This document shows positions 1 through 8,251 of a DNA stretch of 64,000 nucleotides, in pieces. The stretch covers positions 4,030,001 to 4,094,000 of the forward strand of contig NZ_JACHDN010000001.1 in the NCBI RefSeq assembly GCF_014201095.1, in the 5' to 3' direction. The DNA is from Cellulomonas hominis. GTDB taxonomy: Bacteria; Actinomycetota; Actinomycetes; Actinomycetales; Cellulomonadaceae. Positions within the stretch are counted from its first letter, which is position 1. Every line of letters begins with the position of its first letter. The notes beneath the pieces are model-generated. The model saw nothing but the letters and a program-made list of their open reading frames with translations. It searched no databases and was not told the DNA's origin. The position numbers and the translations under genes were made by a program.

Positions 1-477
1 GCTGAGGGCCAGCAGCACGGGGTTCCACCGGCGCAGGTGGTCGACGACCCGCACGCCCTCGGTGTCGTCCGCGACCTCGACGTGCACGTGGCAGCCGGAG
101 GTGAGCTGGTCGCGGGCGGTCTGCCCGAACTGCTGCGCGATGTCCTGCGCCCGGCGGTTCACCACGACGCTCGGGTCGGCGGGGCGGGGCGAGGTCGCCA
201 GCGCGGCGATCCGGGCGCCGGCGTGCTGCGCGGAGGCGTCCGCCCGCCACCGCCCCGCGCGCACCTCCTCCAGCAGCGCCGGCAGGTCGGCGCACGGGTG
301 GGTGGAGGTCTCGATCTGCTCCTGGGCGAACTCCTTCTCCAGGGAGCCGCCCGGCTGGTCGGGGTCGTCGTCCCCGTCCTGGGTGGACGCGTGCTGCAGC
401 GCGGCCGCCGCCACCGCCCGGGGCGCGCCGTCCTCCGACACCAGCAGGAACTCTTCCTCGACACCGATCGTCCGCAC
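1..477 (-). CDS. carboxylate-amine ligase, YbdK/GCS2 family (partial)
   Basis: The first 159 residues of an ATP-dependent carboxylate-amine ligase of the glutamate-cysteine ligase type 2 family; the C-terminus lies beyond the window's left edge. The GTG start gives the family's typical N-terminus RTIGVEEEFLL, followed by an acidic stretch, the EKEFAQEQIETST segment and the CHVHVEV strand that contributes to the metal/ATP site. In this family the enzymes join glutamate to an amino compound; actinobacterial YbdK-like proteins often have an unproven substrate, so a glutathione role should not be assumed in a mycothiol-type organism. Seen: motifs and start. Inferred: ligase activity. Confidence 0.85.
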   Translation of the reverse strand, partial: MRTIGVEEEFLLVSEDGAPRAVAAAALQHASTQDGDDDPDQPGGSLEKEFAQEQIETSTHPCADLPALLEEVRAGRWRADASAQHAGARIAALATSPRPADPSVVVNRRAQDIAQQFGQTARDQLTSGCHVHVEVADDTEGVRVVDHLRRWNPVLLALS

Positions 478-545
478 GCACCGCAGTCTGACCGGCGGCG
501 TCGCATCTGTCCTGCTGAGCGGGGTGGGCGGCGCCGCCCCGGCGC

Positions 546-1367
546 TCAGGGCCGCCGCCAGCCGTCCGCCTGGAGGTGCGAGCCCGCCATCGGGCCCATC
601 CGGAGCATCCCGCCGTCGACGGCCCACGACGCCCCGGTCGTGTACCCGCCGTCGGGGGAGCACAGCAGCTCGACGACCGCGGCCACCTCGCGGGCGTCCC
701 CGGGCCGGCGCAGCGGGATGCCCGGGCGCTCGTGGTCGCTGAGCACCGTCTCGTCCTCCTGGCCGGTCATGGGCGTGGCGATCTCGCCCGGCGCGACGGC
801 GTTCACGGTGACGCCGTGCTCCGCGAGCTCCAGCGCCGCGACCTGCACCAGCAGGCCGAGCCCGCCCTTCGCGGCGCAGTAGGGGGCGGCACCGACCCGC
901 GGGGCGTGCTCGTGGACGCTGGTGATCGCGACGATGCGGCCGCCCGCCCCCGCCGCGACGAGGTGCCGGGCGGCGGTCTGCAGGCAGAGGAACGCGCCGT
1001 CCAGGTCCACCGCCAGGACGTGCCGCCAGGTGGCGAAGTCGAGGTGGAGCAGCGGCGTGGCCGTCCCGGTCCCCGCGGCGAGCACCACCGCGTCGAGCCC
1101 GCCCATGGCGGCGACGGCCGCGTCGACCACCCCGGGCGCGTCCGTGGGCTCGGACAGGTCGAGGCGCAGCACGTGCGGCTCGGCGCCGCGCTCCCGCACC
1201 TCGTCGGCCGTGCGGCGGGCGCCGTCCTCGTCCTCGTGCCAGGTGATCGCGACGTGGCCGCCCGGGCGGGCCAGCCGGACGGCGCACGCCTTGCCGATGC
1301 CGGAGTCGGCGCCGGTGACGAGCACGCGGGTGGGGTCGGGCCGGGCGGTGGGGTCCTGGGCGCTCAC
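546..1367 (-). CDS. SDR family NAD(P)-dependent oxidoreductase
   Basis: A 273-residue classical short-chain dehydrogenase/reductase. The cofactor-binding TGADSGIG motif lies at residues 18-25, the catalytic serine at S150, and the YCAAK pair at Y163 and K167. The VNAVAPGEI segment and the near C-terminal GASWAVDGGM are typical of the 3-oxoacyl-ACP-reductase/glucose-dehydrogenase-like group. The GTG start was chosen because AGGAGG stands six bases upstream; an in-frame start 57 bases further upstream has no such site. The substrate cannot be told from sequence. The C-terminus carries about 20 extra residues beyond the usual DGG end. It is transcribed away from the following Nudix gene. Confidence 0.9.
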   Translation of the reverse strand: MSAQDPTARPDPTRVLVTGADSGIGKACAVRLARPGGHVAITWHEDEDGARRTADEVRERGAEPHVLRLDLSEPTDAPGVVDAAVAAMGGLDAVVLAAGTGTATPLLHLDFATWRHVLAVDLDGAFLCLQTAARHLVAAGAGGRIVAITSVHEHAPRVGAAPYCAAKGGLGLLVQVAALELAEHGVTVNAVAPGEIATPMTGQEDETVLSDHERPGIPLRRPGDAREVAAVVELLCSPDGGYTTGASWAVDGGMLRMGPMAGSHLQADGWRRP

Positions 1368-1487
1368 GGTGCCTCCTGGGGCCGGTGCGGGTGCGGCCGC
1401 CGGGACCCGGGCCGCGCACCCCACGCTCGCGCGGGCGGGCCGGGCGCGCCACCGCTGGGGCCGCCGGCGCGGCTACGCTCGCTGACC

Positions 1488-2033
1488 ATGGCCGCCTGGC
1501 AGACGCACCGCTCCACCACCGTGTACGAGAACCCGTGGATCCGGGTGCGGGAGGACGCGGTGACCCGGCCGGACGGCGGCGCCGGCATCTACGGCGTGGT
1601 CGAGGTCCGGCAGCCCGCGGTGTTCGTGGTGCCGGTGACCGCGGACGACGAGGTCGTGCTCGTCGAGCTCGAGCGCTACACCGTCGGCCGGATGTCGCTC
1701 GAGGTGCCCGCGGGCGGGTCGGACGGCGAGGACCTGCTGGTCGCCGCCCGGCGGGAGCTGCGCGAGGAGACCGGGCTGGAGTCGGACGACTGGCAGGCGC
1801 TCGGCGAGGTGTACTCGCTCAACGGGGTGTGCCGCGCGCCGGGACGGGTGTTCCTCGCGCGCGGGGTGCGGCCGGTGTCCGCGGGCGAGGGTCAGGCCGA
1901 GGAGGGGATCGTCGCGGTCCGTCGGGTGCCGTGGCCGGAGGTGCTGGACCTGGTGCGCACGGGGGCGATCACGGACGGCGAGTCGGTGGCCGCCCTGATG
2001 CACGCGGCGATCGCCGACGGCCGGGTGCGCTGA
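1488..2033 (+). CDS. Nudix hydrolase, ADP-ribose pyrophosphatase-like
   Basis: A 181-residue Nudix protein likely to hydrolyse a nucleoside diphosphate derivative such as ADP-ribose. The Nudix helix is clear: E, seven residues, then RELREETGL (about residues 80-100). The residue usually glycine six before the first Glu is alanine because the PAGGSDGED loop is one residue shorter than the common PAG..GE form. The long N-terminal strand region with WIRVREDAV and the PAG motif point to the ADP-ribose pyrophosphatase subgroup. The ATG was chosen because the protein's homologous fold begins there; the much longer upstream open frame is antisense to the SDR gene. Confidence 0.9.
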   Translation: MAAWQTHRSTTVYENPWIRVREDAVTRPDGGAGIYGVVEVRQPAVFVVPVTADDEVVLVELERYTVGRMSLEVPAGGSDGEDLLVAARRELREETGLESDDWQALGEVYSLNGVCRAPGRVFLARGVRPVSAGEGQAEEGIVAVRRVPWPEVLDLVRTGAITDGESVAALMHAAIADGRVR

Positions 2034-2139
2034 TCCGGGCGCCCGCGCCGGTCGCCGCCGCGGGGCATGTTCCGGCGGCCGTCCGCGTTGTGCTGGACGA
2101 TGGGGCGGCGATCCCGCCGCGCGACGCAGGAGGACGGAC

Positions 2140-2325
2140 ATGAGCCAGGACACCGCGGTCGACCTCGACGACCCGCGCACCCAGATCGAGGTGAGCGTGC
2201 TGCTCGCCAACGGGCGGCTCGCGGGGCGGCGGTTCGGGTCGCGCGCCGAGGCGGAGGCCTGGGCCCGGCCGGAGGACGGCGAGCAGGTCGTCGAGTACAA
2301 CCTCGTCTGCGAGTGCGCCGTCTGA
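2140..2325 (+). CDS. small conserved-looking hypothetical protein
   Basis: A 61-residue acidic protein with no family recognised. An AGGAGG site seven bases before the ATG and strong G/C third positions support translation. It starts with an Asp-rich segment, has a predicted strand-helix (VSVLLANGRL, then AEAEAWARPE) and ends CECAV. It is followed after two bases by the epoxide hydrolase GTG, so the two are probably co-transcribed. Function unknown. Confidence 0.7.
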   Translation: MSQDTAVDLDDPRTQIEVSVLLANGRLAGRRFGSRAEAEAWARPEDGEQVVEYNLVCECAV

Positions 2326-2327
2326 CC

Positions 2328-3479
2328 GTGCCCGGGGAGCCGTTCGTCCCGCGCACCGACCCCGGGGTCCTCGCCGACCTGCGGGCGCGGCTGCGCGCGA
2401 CCCGGTGGCCCGACGCCCCCGAGGACGCCGGCTGGGACGCCGGCACCGACCTCGCGTACCTGCGGGACCTCGTCGGGTACTGGGCCGAGGACTTCGACTG
2501 GGCCGCCCAGGAGGAGGCCGCCGCGCGGCTGCCGCGGGTCCGGGTGCGGCTGGGCGACCTCGCGGTGCACGCCGTGCACGCCCGCGCGGTCGCGCCCGAG
2601 GGCCCGGTGCTGCCGCTGGTGCTGTGCCACGGCTGGCCCGACTCGGCGTGGCGGTACGAGAAGGTCGTCCTGCTGCTGACCGACCCCGGAGCGCATGGCG
2701 CGGACCCCGCCGACGCGTTCGACGTCGTCGTCCCCGACATGCCGGGCTTCGGGTGGTCGGACAAGCCCGCCCGGGCGCGGGACTCCGTCGAGGTCGCGGG
2801 CCTCTGGGCCGACCTCATGTCCGCGCTCGGCTACGCGACGTTCGGCGCCGCGGGCGGCGACATCGGCAGCCATGTCAGCCGGTACCTGGCGCTGGACCAT
2901 CCCGACCGCGTCGTGGCGGTGCACCGGATGGACGCCGGCATCCCGTACCACGCGGGTCCGCCCGCGGACCTCACCGACGAGGAGCGGGCCTGGTTCGCGG
3001 AGGTCGCCGCGTGGGGCGCGGCCGAGGGCGCGTACGGCGCGGTGCACCGCACGAAGCCGATGACGGCGGCCGTCGGGCTGACCGACTCGCCGGCGGGTCT
3101 CGCGGCGTGGATCGTCGAGAAGCTCCGCGCGTGGAGCGACGGCGGCGGCGACGTCGAGCGGGCGTTCACCCGGGACGAGGTCCTCACGAACGTCACGCGG
3201 TACTGGGTCACGGGGACGATCGGGTCCTCGATGCGGATGTACCGCGCGAACGCGGCGATCCCGCGCGACCAGCTGAGCCGCCGGGTGGAGGTGCCGTCGG
3301 GGTTCGCCCTGTTCGGCGGCGACATCCTGCGCCCGCCGCGCGCGTGGCTGGAGCGCACCTCGCACGTCGTCCGGGTGACCGAGCCGCCGCGCGGCGGGCA
3401 CTTCGCGCCGGTCGAGCAGCCCGAGGCGTACGCCGCCGAGCTGCGGGAGTTCTTCCGGCCGTACCGCCCGGCGGCCTGA
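2328..3479 (+). CDS. epoxide hydrolase, N-terminal-domain (EHN) alpha/beta-hydrolase family
   Basis: A 383-residue alpha/beta-hydrolase with the N-terminal epoxide-hydrolase domain (PFVPRTD.. to about residue 95) and a catalytic domain of the usual length. The oxyanion motif CHGWP, the nucleophile elbow GGDIGS (Asp nucleophile), the cap region and the late catalytic histidine in RGGHFAPVEQP are present. It would open an epoxide to a diol; the substrate is unknown. The GTG start, two bases after the stop of the preceding small gene, places the EHN domain at the usual distance from the N-terminus. The elbow reads GGDIG where many members have GGDWG. Confidence 0.88.
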   Translation: MPGEPFVPRTDPGVLADLRARLRATRWPDAPEDAGWDAGTDLAYLRDLVGYWAEDFDWAAQEEAAARLPRVRVRLGDLAVHAVHARAVAPEGPVLPLVLCHGWPDSAWRYEKVVLLLTDPGAHGADPADAFDVVVPDMPGFGWSDKPARARDSVEVAGLWADLMSALGYATFGAAGGDIGSHVSRYLALDHPDRVVAVHRMDAGIPYHAGPPADLTDEERAWFAEVAAWGAAEGAYGAVHRTKPMTAAVGLTDSPAGLAAWIVEKLRAWSDGGGDVERAFTRDEVLTNVTRYWVTGTIGSSMRMYRANAAIPRDQLSRRVEVPSGFALFGGDILRPPRAWLERTSHVVRVTEPPRGGHFAPVEQPEAYAAELREFFRPYRPAA

Positions 3480-3519
3480 CCCGGGCCCCGGTGTCGGAGG
3501 TCACCCCTACGCTCGCGGC

Positions 3520-3861
3520 ATGGCACCGCTCCTCAGCGTCGACTGCGTGACCGTCAACAGCCGCGACCCCTGGGCGCTGGCGGGGTTCTGGGCCGCCCTC
3601 GTCGGCGGCACCCCGCGCGACGCGGGCAACCGGTTCGTGCTCGTGGACCCCGGGGAGGGTCGCACCCGCCTGCTGTTCCAGCAGGCCGACGAGGCCGCGG
3701 CGGCGCCCGGGTGGATCCACCTCGACTGCCGCACCGCGGACCGGGAGGCGACGATCGCGGAGGTCGAGCGGCTCGGCGGGCGCCTCGTCGACCGGCGCAG
3801 CGACAGCCACGGGGACTGGGTCGTCCTGGCCGACCCGGACGGGAACCCGTTCTGCTGCTGA
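3520..3861 (+). CDS. VOC (glyoxalase-like) family protein
   Basis: A 113-residue single vicinal-oxygen-chelate module of the glyoxalase-like type common in actinobacteria. The beta-alpha-beta pattern starts VDCVTVNSRDPWALAGFWAAL, and the HLDCRT and WVVLADPDGNPFCC strands match the second half of the fold. A histidine at HLD and a late acidic residue could bind metal. Members include dioxygenases and antibiotic-binding proteins, so no activity is assigned. It converges on the regulator gene; the stop codon lies in a short GC palindrome shared by the two gene ends. Confidence 0.8.
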   Translation: MAPLLSVDCVTVNSRDPWALAGFWAALVGGTPRDAGNRFVLVDPGEGRTRLLFQQADEAAAAPGWIHLDCRTADREATIAEVERLGGRLVDRRSDSHGDWVVLADPDGNPFCC

Positions 3862-3870
3862 CCGGCCCGG

Positions 3871-4197
3871 TCAGCCCTCGTCGTCGCGGGCGGCCTCCAC
3901 GAGCGCCGCGATCGAGCGCAGCAGGTCCAGCTCCGTCAGCAGCGCCTGCCGGCCCGCCGGGGTGATCCGGGCCCAGGTCCGCGTGCGGCGGCCGTCGTAT
4001 CCGCGGCGCAGCGCGACCAGCCCGGAGCCGACCAGCACGTCGAGGTGCCGGCCGAGGTTGCCGTCGGTCAGGGCCAGCGCGCGTTTGAGGTAGCTGAAGT
4101 CCGCGTCCGTGCGCTCGGACAGCACCGCGAGGATGCCGAGGCGGGCCCGCTGGTGCACCGTCTCGTCCAGGCGGGACAGCGGGTGCGGCTCGGTCAT
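3871..4197 (-). CDS. winged-helix transcriptional regulator (HTH_34 type)
   Basis: A 108-residue DNA-binding protein with a single winged-helix domain: helices around RARLGILAVLSE, the recognition region DGNLGRHLDVLVGSGLV, and wing RGYDGRRTRTWARITPAG. It resembles the small ArsR/MarR-like regulators that usually sit beside an integral membrane gene. Its ATG overlaps the stop of the membrane-protein gene by four bases (ATGA), so translation is coupled. It probably represses its own operon through the palindrome at 4780-4802. Confidence 0.85.
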   Translation of the reverse strand: MTEPHPLSRLDETVHQRARLGILAVLSERTDADFSYLKRALALTDGNLGRHLDVLVGSGLVALRRGYDGRRTRTWARITPAGRQALLTELDLLRSIAALVEAARDDEG

Positions 4198-4775
4198 CCG
4201 AGCGGCTCGGGGGACCCGGCGGGCGGGGGCAGCGGCACCGCGCGGCGCCGCTCGCGCGCGACGGCGGCGACGGTCAACCCGGCGAACGCCGCCGCGGTCA
4301 GGGCGAGCACCGCCGTGTCCGGATCCGGGAGCACGACCAGCGTGTTGGCCGCGCCGTTGAGGTGCACGAACGGGCCGACCCCGACGAGGACGATCCCGGG
4401 CACCCAGAGCGCGCGGTCCCGGCCTCGCCAGCCGAGCACGACCAGGCCGAGCCCCAGCAGCGCCTCCGCGCCCGCGAACATCGGCAGCAGGAACCCGACG
4501 GGCGTGACGACGAGCAGCACGGCCAGCGCGATCACGACGGCGCCGTAGCCGTCGGAGCCGGCACCGGCGCCGGTGACCGCCCGCTGCAGGCGCATCGCGA
4601 GGAACACCGCGGCGAACGTGACGAACGGCGTGAGGGTCTCGATCGGGGTCGGGTACAGGCGCGCGGCGTGGTGCCAGGTGAGGACGCCGAGGGCGACGGT
4701 CACGGCAGCGAGCGGGATCGAGCGGGCGTGGCGCGCGGCGCGCTCCCGCTCGAGGAGGCGGTCGAGGTAGGCCAT
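4194..4775 (-). CDS. integral membrane protein of unknown function
   Basis: A 193-residue protein with about five or six hydrophobic segments after a charged N-terminus (AYLDRLLERERAARHA). The segments start near residues 20, 50, 80, 103, 125 and 150, and the C-terminus is Pro-rich and cytosolic by the positive-inside rule. It is the first gene of a two-gene operon with the winged-helix regulator. No transporter or enzyme signature was recognised; this arrangement is common for DUF-type membrane proteins of actinobacteria. Confidence 0.75.
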   Translation of the reverse strand: MAYLDRLLERERAARHARSIPLAAVTVALGVLTWHHAARLYPTPIETLTPFVTFAAVFLAMRLQRAVTGAGAGSDGYGAVVIALAVLLVVTPVGFLLPMFAGAEALLGLGLVVLGWRGRDRALWVPGIVLVGVGPFVHLNGAANTLVVLPDPDTAVLALTAAAFAGLTVAAVARERRRAVPLPPPAGSPEPLG

Positions 4776-4779
4776 GGCG

Positions 4780-4802
4780 GTTACTCTGCCAGACAGAGTG
4801 AC
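4780..4802. promoter_or_regulatory. palindromic operator between divergent genes
   Basis: A dyad GTTACTCTG-ccaga-CAGAGTGAC, matching at eight of nine arm positions and perfect over the inner six. It sits four bases before the start of the membrane-protein gene and 45 bases before the serine-hydrolase start. By position it is the probable binding site of the adjacent winged-helix regulator; this is inference. Confidence 0.6.
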
Positions 4803-4847
4803 CGCGTGGGGCGAGTCCGGGCGAGTCGCGGCGGCTAGGGTCGCGCG

Positions 4848-5846
4848 ATGAGCGTCGACCCCGGCCCCGCCCTGCACGAGCGCGCCGTCGCGAGCGGCTT
4901 CAGCGGCGTCGTCCACGTCAGCCGCGGCGACGAGGTGCTGCTCGCCCGCGCCTACGGCTGGGCGGACCGCGCGCGCCGGCTCGCGGCCGAGGTCGACCAG
5001 CGGTTCGCCGTGGCCAGCGTCGCCAAGGGGTTCACGGCCCTGGTCATCGGGTCCCTCGTCGAAGAGGGCCGGCTCGGGTGGGACGACCCCGTGCGCCCGG
5101 TGCTCGGCGCCGACCTCCCGCTCGTGGACGACCGGGTGACGCTCGCCCACCTGCTGAGCCACACGTCCGGCATCGGCGACTACCTGGACGAGAGCGGCGA
5201 CGGCGCCATCACCGACTACGTGCTCACCCTGCCGCCGCACGTCCTGGACGACACCGAGGCCTACCTGCCGATGCTCGACGGGCACCCGCAGGTCGCGGAG
5301 CCGGGCGCCGGGTTCGCCTACAGCAACAGCGGGTTCGTGCTGCTGGCGCTCGTCGCGCAGCGGGTGTCCGGGACGCCGTTCCCGGACCTGGTCGCCGAGC
5401 GGGTGCTCGCGCGTGCCGGGATGGAGCGCACCGGGTTCCCGCGCACCGACGAGCCCGCCGCCGACCTCGCCGTCGGGTACCTGGACGAGGACGGCCCGCG
5501 CACCAACGTGCTGCACCTGCCGGTGCGGGGGAGCGGCGACGGCGGGCTCGTGACCACGGCGGCCGACCTCGCGGCGTTCTGGCGCGCGCTGACGGCGCAC
5601 CGCATCGTCTCCGCGGCGACGCTCGCGACGCTCACCGAGCCCGTGAGCACCGTCGAGGACGAGGGCATGCGGTACGGGCGCGGGTTCTGGCGGGGTCTCG
5701 AGTCCGACGACCTCGTGCTGGAGGGGTACGACGCCGGCGTCTCGGCCCGCACCCGGCACGACCCGCGGACGGGACTGACGGTCACCGTGATCGCCAACAC
5801 GTCCGACGGCGCGTGGCCGGTCCTGCGCGAGCCGGCCGCCGGCTGA
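4848..5846 (+). CDS. serine hydrolase, beta-lactamase class C/DD-peptidase fold
   Basis: A 332-residue penicillin-binding-protein-like serine hydrolase. The SxxK motif is SVAK at residues 57-60, the second motif is YSN in FAYSNSGF, and the third region near TRHDPRTGL replaces the usual KTG/HTG box. There is no signal peptide, so it probably acts in the cytoplasm as an esterase or peptidase rather than as a resistance beta-lactamase. The C-terminus is shorter than in many class C-like proteins. It is transcribed from the same divergent region as the membrane protein/regulator pair and ends in a short terminator. Confidence 0.85.
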   Translation: MSVDPGPALHERAVASGFSGVVHVSRGDEVLLARAYGWADRARRLAAEVDQRFAVASVAKGFTALVIGSLVEEGRLGWDDPVRPVLGADLPLVDDRVTLAHLLSHTSGIGDYLDESGDGAITDYVLTLPPHVLDDTEAYLPMLDGHPQVAEPGAGFAYSNSGFVLLALVAQRVSGTPFPDLVAERVLARAGMERTGFPRTDEPAADLAVGYLDEDGPRTNVLHLPVRGSGDGGLVTTAADLAAFWRALTAHRIVSAATLATLTEPVSTVEDEGMRYGRGFWRGLESDDLVLEGYDAGVSARTRHDPRTGLTVTVIANTSDGAWPVLREPAAG

Positions 5847-5859
5847 GCCGGGGGCTCAG
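5843..5859. terminator. short bidirectional hairpin between convergent genes
   Basis: A perfect 7-bp stem CTGAGCC/GGCTCAG with a three-base loop that overlaps both stop codons of two convergent genes. No T-run follows, as is common in actinobacteria. Confidence 0.4.
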
Positions 5860-6170
5860 GACCGCGCGTACCCCGGCCGCCCGCCGGTCACCCGGTACGT
5901 CTGGATCGTCACTCCGCGGGCCGTGGTCCGGGACCTCTCGAGCTCCAGGGCGGCGTCCGGCCCGGCGTCGGGGAACAGCCGGGTGCCCTGGCCGACGACG
6001 AGCGGGTGGACGACCAGGTCCATGCGGTCGACCAGGCCGCGGGCGAGCAGCCGCCGGACGAGGACGCCGCTGCCCGGCACCAGCAGCTCGCCGTCGGGGC
6101 CGTCCTTCAGGGCGCGGACCGCGGCCTCGACGCCGTCGAGCGAGACGTGGGTCGTCGTGGTCAGCCTCAT
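5856..6170 (-). pseudogene. dihydrofolate-reductase-like (RibD C-terminal) protein with internal deletion
   Basis: A 104-residue open frame joining the usual N-terminus of an actinobacterial RibD-C/DHFR-like protein (LTTTTHVSLDGV) directly to its C-terminal half (AVRALKDGPDGELLVPGSG, then VDRMDLVVHPLVVGQGTRLF and RTTARGVTIQTY). About 80-90 residues of the Rossmann core found in family members of about 190 residues are missing, with the frame kept. The ATG overlaps the epimerase stop by four bases (ATGA), so it is still coupled for translation. Probably an inactive remnant; a small functional derivative cannot be excluded. Confidence 0.7.
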
Positions 6171-7135
6171 GCCGGCACCCGCTGCGCGAGCAGGGCGGCC
6201 TCGTCGTCGGGGTCGAGGCCGGCGCGGCGGCGTCGACCGGCGCCGCGAGCGACCTCGTCGGCCAGGGTGCGGGCGATCGTGTCCTCGAGCGGGCGGACGG
6301 TCCCGCCGGCGGCCAGGTAGGCGGCGCCGTCCCGCCGGGCGAACCCGGTGGCGTCGGCCGGCAGCCACAGCGGCAGCGACCGCGGCCCCGCCCAGTACCG
6401 GACGTCGTGGTCGAGGAGCCACGCGTCGTCGGCCACCACCAGCTCGCCGTCGAACCCCGTCGCGGCCCGGACCGCCGCGAAGAACTCGTCCATCCGGTGC
6501 GGGCGGCCCACGGCGTTCACGCGGCCGGTCGCCCCGGCGGCCCCGGCGCGCGCGATCCACCCCGCCAGGTCGGCGACGTCGACCACCTGGACGTACCGGC
6601 CGGCCGCGTCCGGCACCAGGACCGCCCCACCGCGGTGCAGCCGCGCGGGCCAGTAGCCGAACCGGTCCGTCGGGTCGCCGGGTCCGACGATCAGGCCGGG
6701 ACGGGCGATCAGCAGCCGGTCGCCCAGGTGGTCCGCGGACGCCCGCTCGGCGGCGACCTTGGCGTCCGGGTACGCGGTGAGGTCCCGCGGCTCGACCAGG
6801 TCGGCCGTCTCGTCGGCGCCGGGCTCGTCGTCGCGCCGGTAGACCGAGACCGTCGACACCAGCGTCCAGTGCGCGGCCCGTGGCGCGAGGGCGGCGAGCG
6901 CGGGGACGACCAGACCCGGAGCCGACGCCAGCTCGACCACCTCGTCCCAGTCGCCACCCAGCGCGTCGTACGCCCCGGGCGCCGTCCGGTCGGCGCGCGC
7001 GAGCGTCGCACCCGCCGGCACCGCGCCGGACTCGCCGCGCGCGACGCACACGACCTCCGCCCCGTCCGCGAGCGCCGCGCGTGCGACCTCCCGCCCGAGC
7101 CACCCCGTCCCGCCCAGCACCAGCACCCGTCGCAT
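6167..7135 (-). CDS. NAD-dependent epimerase/dehydratase family protein
   Basis: A 322-residue extended-SDR protein. The nucleotide-binding loop GGTGWLG follows the first strand VLVLGG, and the later segments LVSTVSVYR and the YPDAKVAAER (Y..K) region give the catalytic pair. RPGLIVGPGDPTDR is typical of sugar-epimerase-like reductases used in actinobacterial secondary pathways. Start 7135 was chosen because the Rossmann strand then begins at residue 4; an ATG five codons upstream is also possible. Substrate unknown. Confidence 0.85.
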   Translation of the reverse strand: MRRVLVLGGTGWLGREVARAALADGAEVVCVARGESGAVPAGATLARADRTAPGAYDALGGDWDEVVELASAPGLVVPALAALAPRAAHWTLVSTVSVYRRDDEPGADETADLVEPRDLTAYPDAKVAAERASADHLGDRLLIARPGLIVGPGDPTDRFGYWPARLHRGGAVLVPDAAGRYVQVVDVADLAGWIARAGAAGATGRVNAVGRPHRMDEFFAAVRAATGFDGELVVADDAWLLDHDVRYWAGPRSLPLWLPADATGFARRDGAAYLAAGGTVRPLEDTIARTLADEVARGAGRRRRAGLDPDDEAALLAQRVPA

Positions 7136-7186
7136 CCCGCCAGCCAACACCGTGCGGGCGGGGCGTGACCAGGGGTGCCGGCCCGC

Positions 7187-8221
7187 TCAGGCCAGGGTCT
7201 GCGTGAGCACCGAGCCGGCCCGCGCGTGCTCGACGGTGGCCAGCGCGCCGTTCACCAGCGCGAGGTGCGGCGGGACGTGCCCGCAGTCGACGTCGACCAG
7301 GACCGGCACGCCCAGGTCGCCGAGCGCGTGCCGGGCGGCGTCGTGCTGCGTGAGCCCGGGCGCGTCGGGCCCGGCGGTGCGGCCGATCAGCACGGCGTTG
7401 GCGTGCGCGAACCAGCCCGCGTACCGGAGGCCGAGCAGCCGGCGGGTGACGTCGGCGGCGTCCGTGCCCGCGGCCTCCAGGTAGACGATCGTGCCCTCGG
7501 GGGCGTGCGCGGCCGCGAACGCGCCGACGTCCCCGTAGGGCGTCCCGGCCAGGTGTGACATCGTCTCGAGGCAGCCGCCGACCAGCCGGCCGGTGGCGTG
7601 CACGTCGCCGCCGTCGCGTCCGCCGTCGTCGACCCGGGTCCACCCGCCGGGCGCGTCCAGGGCGTACTCGGTGACCCCGGCGTCGGCCGCGTAGTCGTCG
7701 AAGCCGCCCGACCGGTACCGCGGCGCCGCGCCCTGCACGAGCGTCGCCCCGGGCTCGGCGCGCACGACGTCGAGCCACGGCAGCATCGGCTCGGGCACCC
7801 GGTAGGGCGTGTCCATGAGGTTCTGCCCGTGCAGCGTCGCGACGCCGGTGCGCAGCGTGAGCGGCAGCAGCAGTGTGGAGACGTCCGAGTAGCCGACGAA
7901 CCAGGTGGGGTCGGCTGCGAGCACGTCGAGGTCCAGGTGCGGCAGCAGGTCCAGCGCGATCTCCCCGCCCCACGGCGGCACGACGGCCCGGACGGCGGGG
8001 TCGGTCATCAGCCCGGTCAGCTCGGCGGCGCGCGCGGCCGGCGGCCCGCTGACGATCCCGGCGTGTCGCACGAGCGGTCCGAGCCGGACCCCCAGGCCCT
8101 GGTCGGTGAGGTGCCGCACGGCGACGTCGAGCCGCGCGGCGTGCCGGTCCTCGACGCCGGAGGACGGGGCGGCGACGCCGACGACGTCGCCCGGGACCAG
8201 GGGGCGCGGGTAGCGGATCAC
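7187..8221 (-). CDS. S66 family peptidase, LD-carboxypeptidase A/MccF-like
   Basis: A 344-residue serine peptidase of family S66. The nucleophile is S112 in the GYSD motif, preceded by the AVVPPWGGEIALDLLPHLD segment; the later Glu (GTIVYLEAAG) and His (VDCGHVPPHL) complete the triad. The protein is longer than classical LdcA and keeps the extra loop of the MccF branch, whose members cleave toxic peptidyl-nucleotides, while LdcA trims cell-wall tetrapeptides. The activity here is undecided between these. No signal peptide, so cytoplasmic. Confidence 0.87.
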   Translation of the reverse strand: MIRYPRPLVPGDVVGVAAPSSGVEDRHAARLDVAVRHLTDQGLGVRLGPLVRHAGIVSGPPAARAAELTGLMTDPAVRAVVPPWGGEIALDLLPHLDLDVLAADPTWFVGYSDVSTLLLPLTLRTGVATLHGQNLMDTPYRVPEPMLPWLDVVRAEPGATLVQGAAPRYRSGGFDDYAADAGVTEYALDAPGGWTRVDDGGRDGGDVHATGRLVGGCLETMSHLAGTPYGDVGAFAAAHAPEGTIVYLEAAGTDAADVTRRLLGLRYAGWFAHANAVLIGRTAGPDAPGLTQHDAARHALGDLGVPVLVDVDCGHVPPHLALVNGALATVEHARAGSVLTQTLA

Positions 8222-8251
8222 GGGTCGCAGTCTGGCAGGCGCGGGCCCGCG

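Noticed and set aside
3855..3886. TGACCGG-C-CCGGTCA palindrome between the VOC gene and the regulator as a terminator
   Set aside because: The loop would be a single base, so a stable hairpin is unlikely; it is a coincidental overlap of gene ends.
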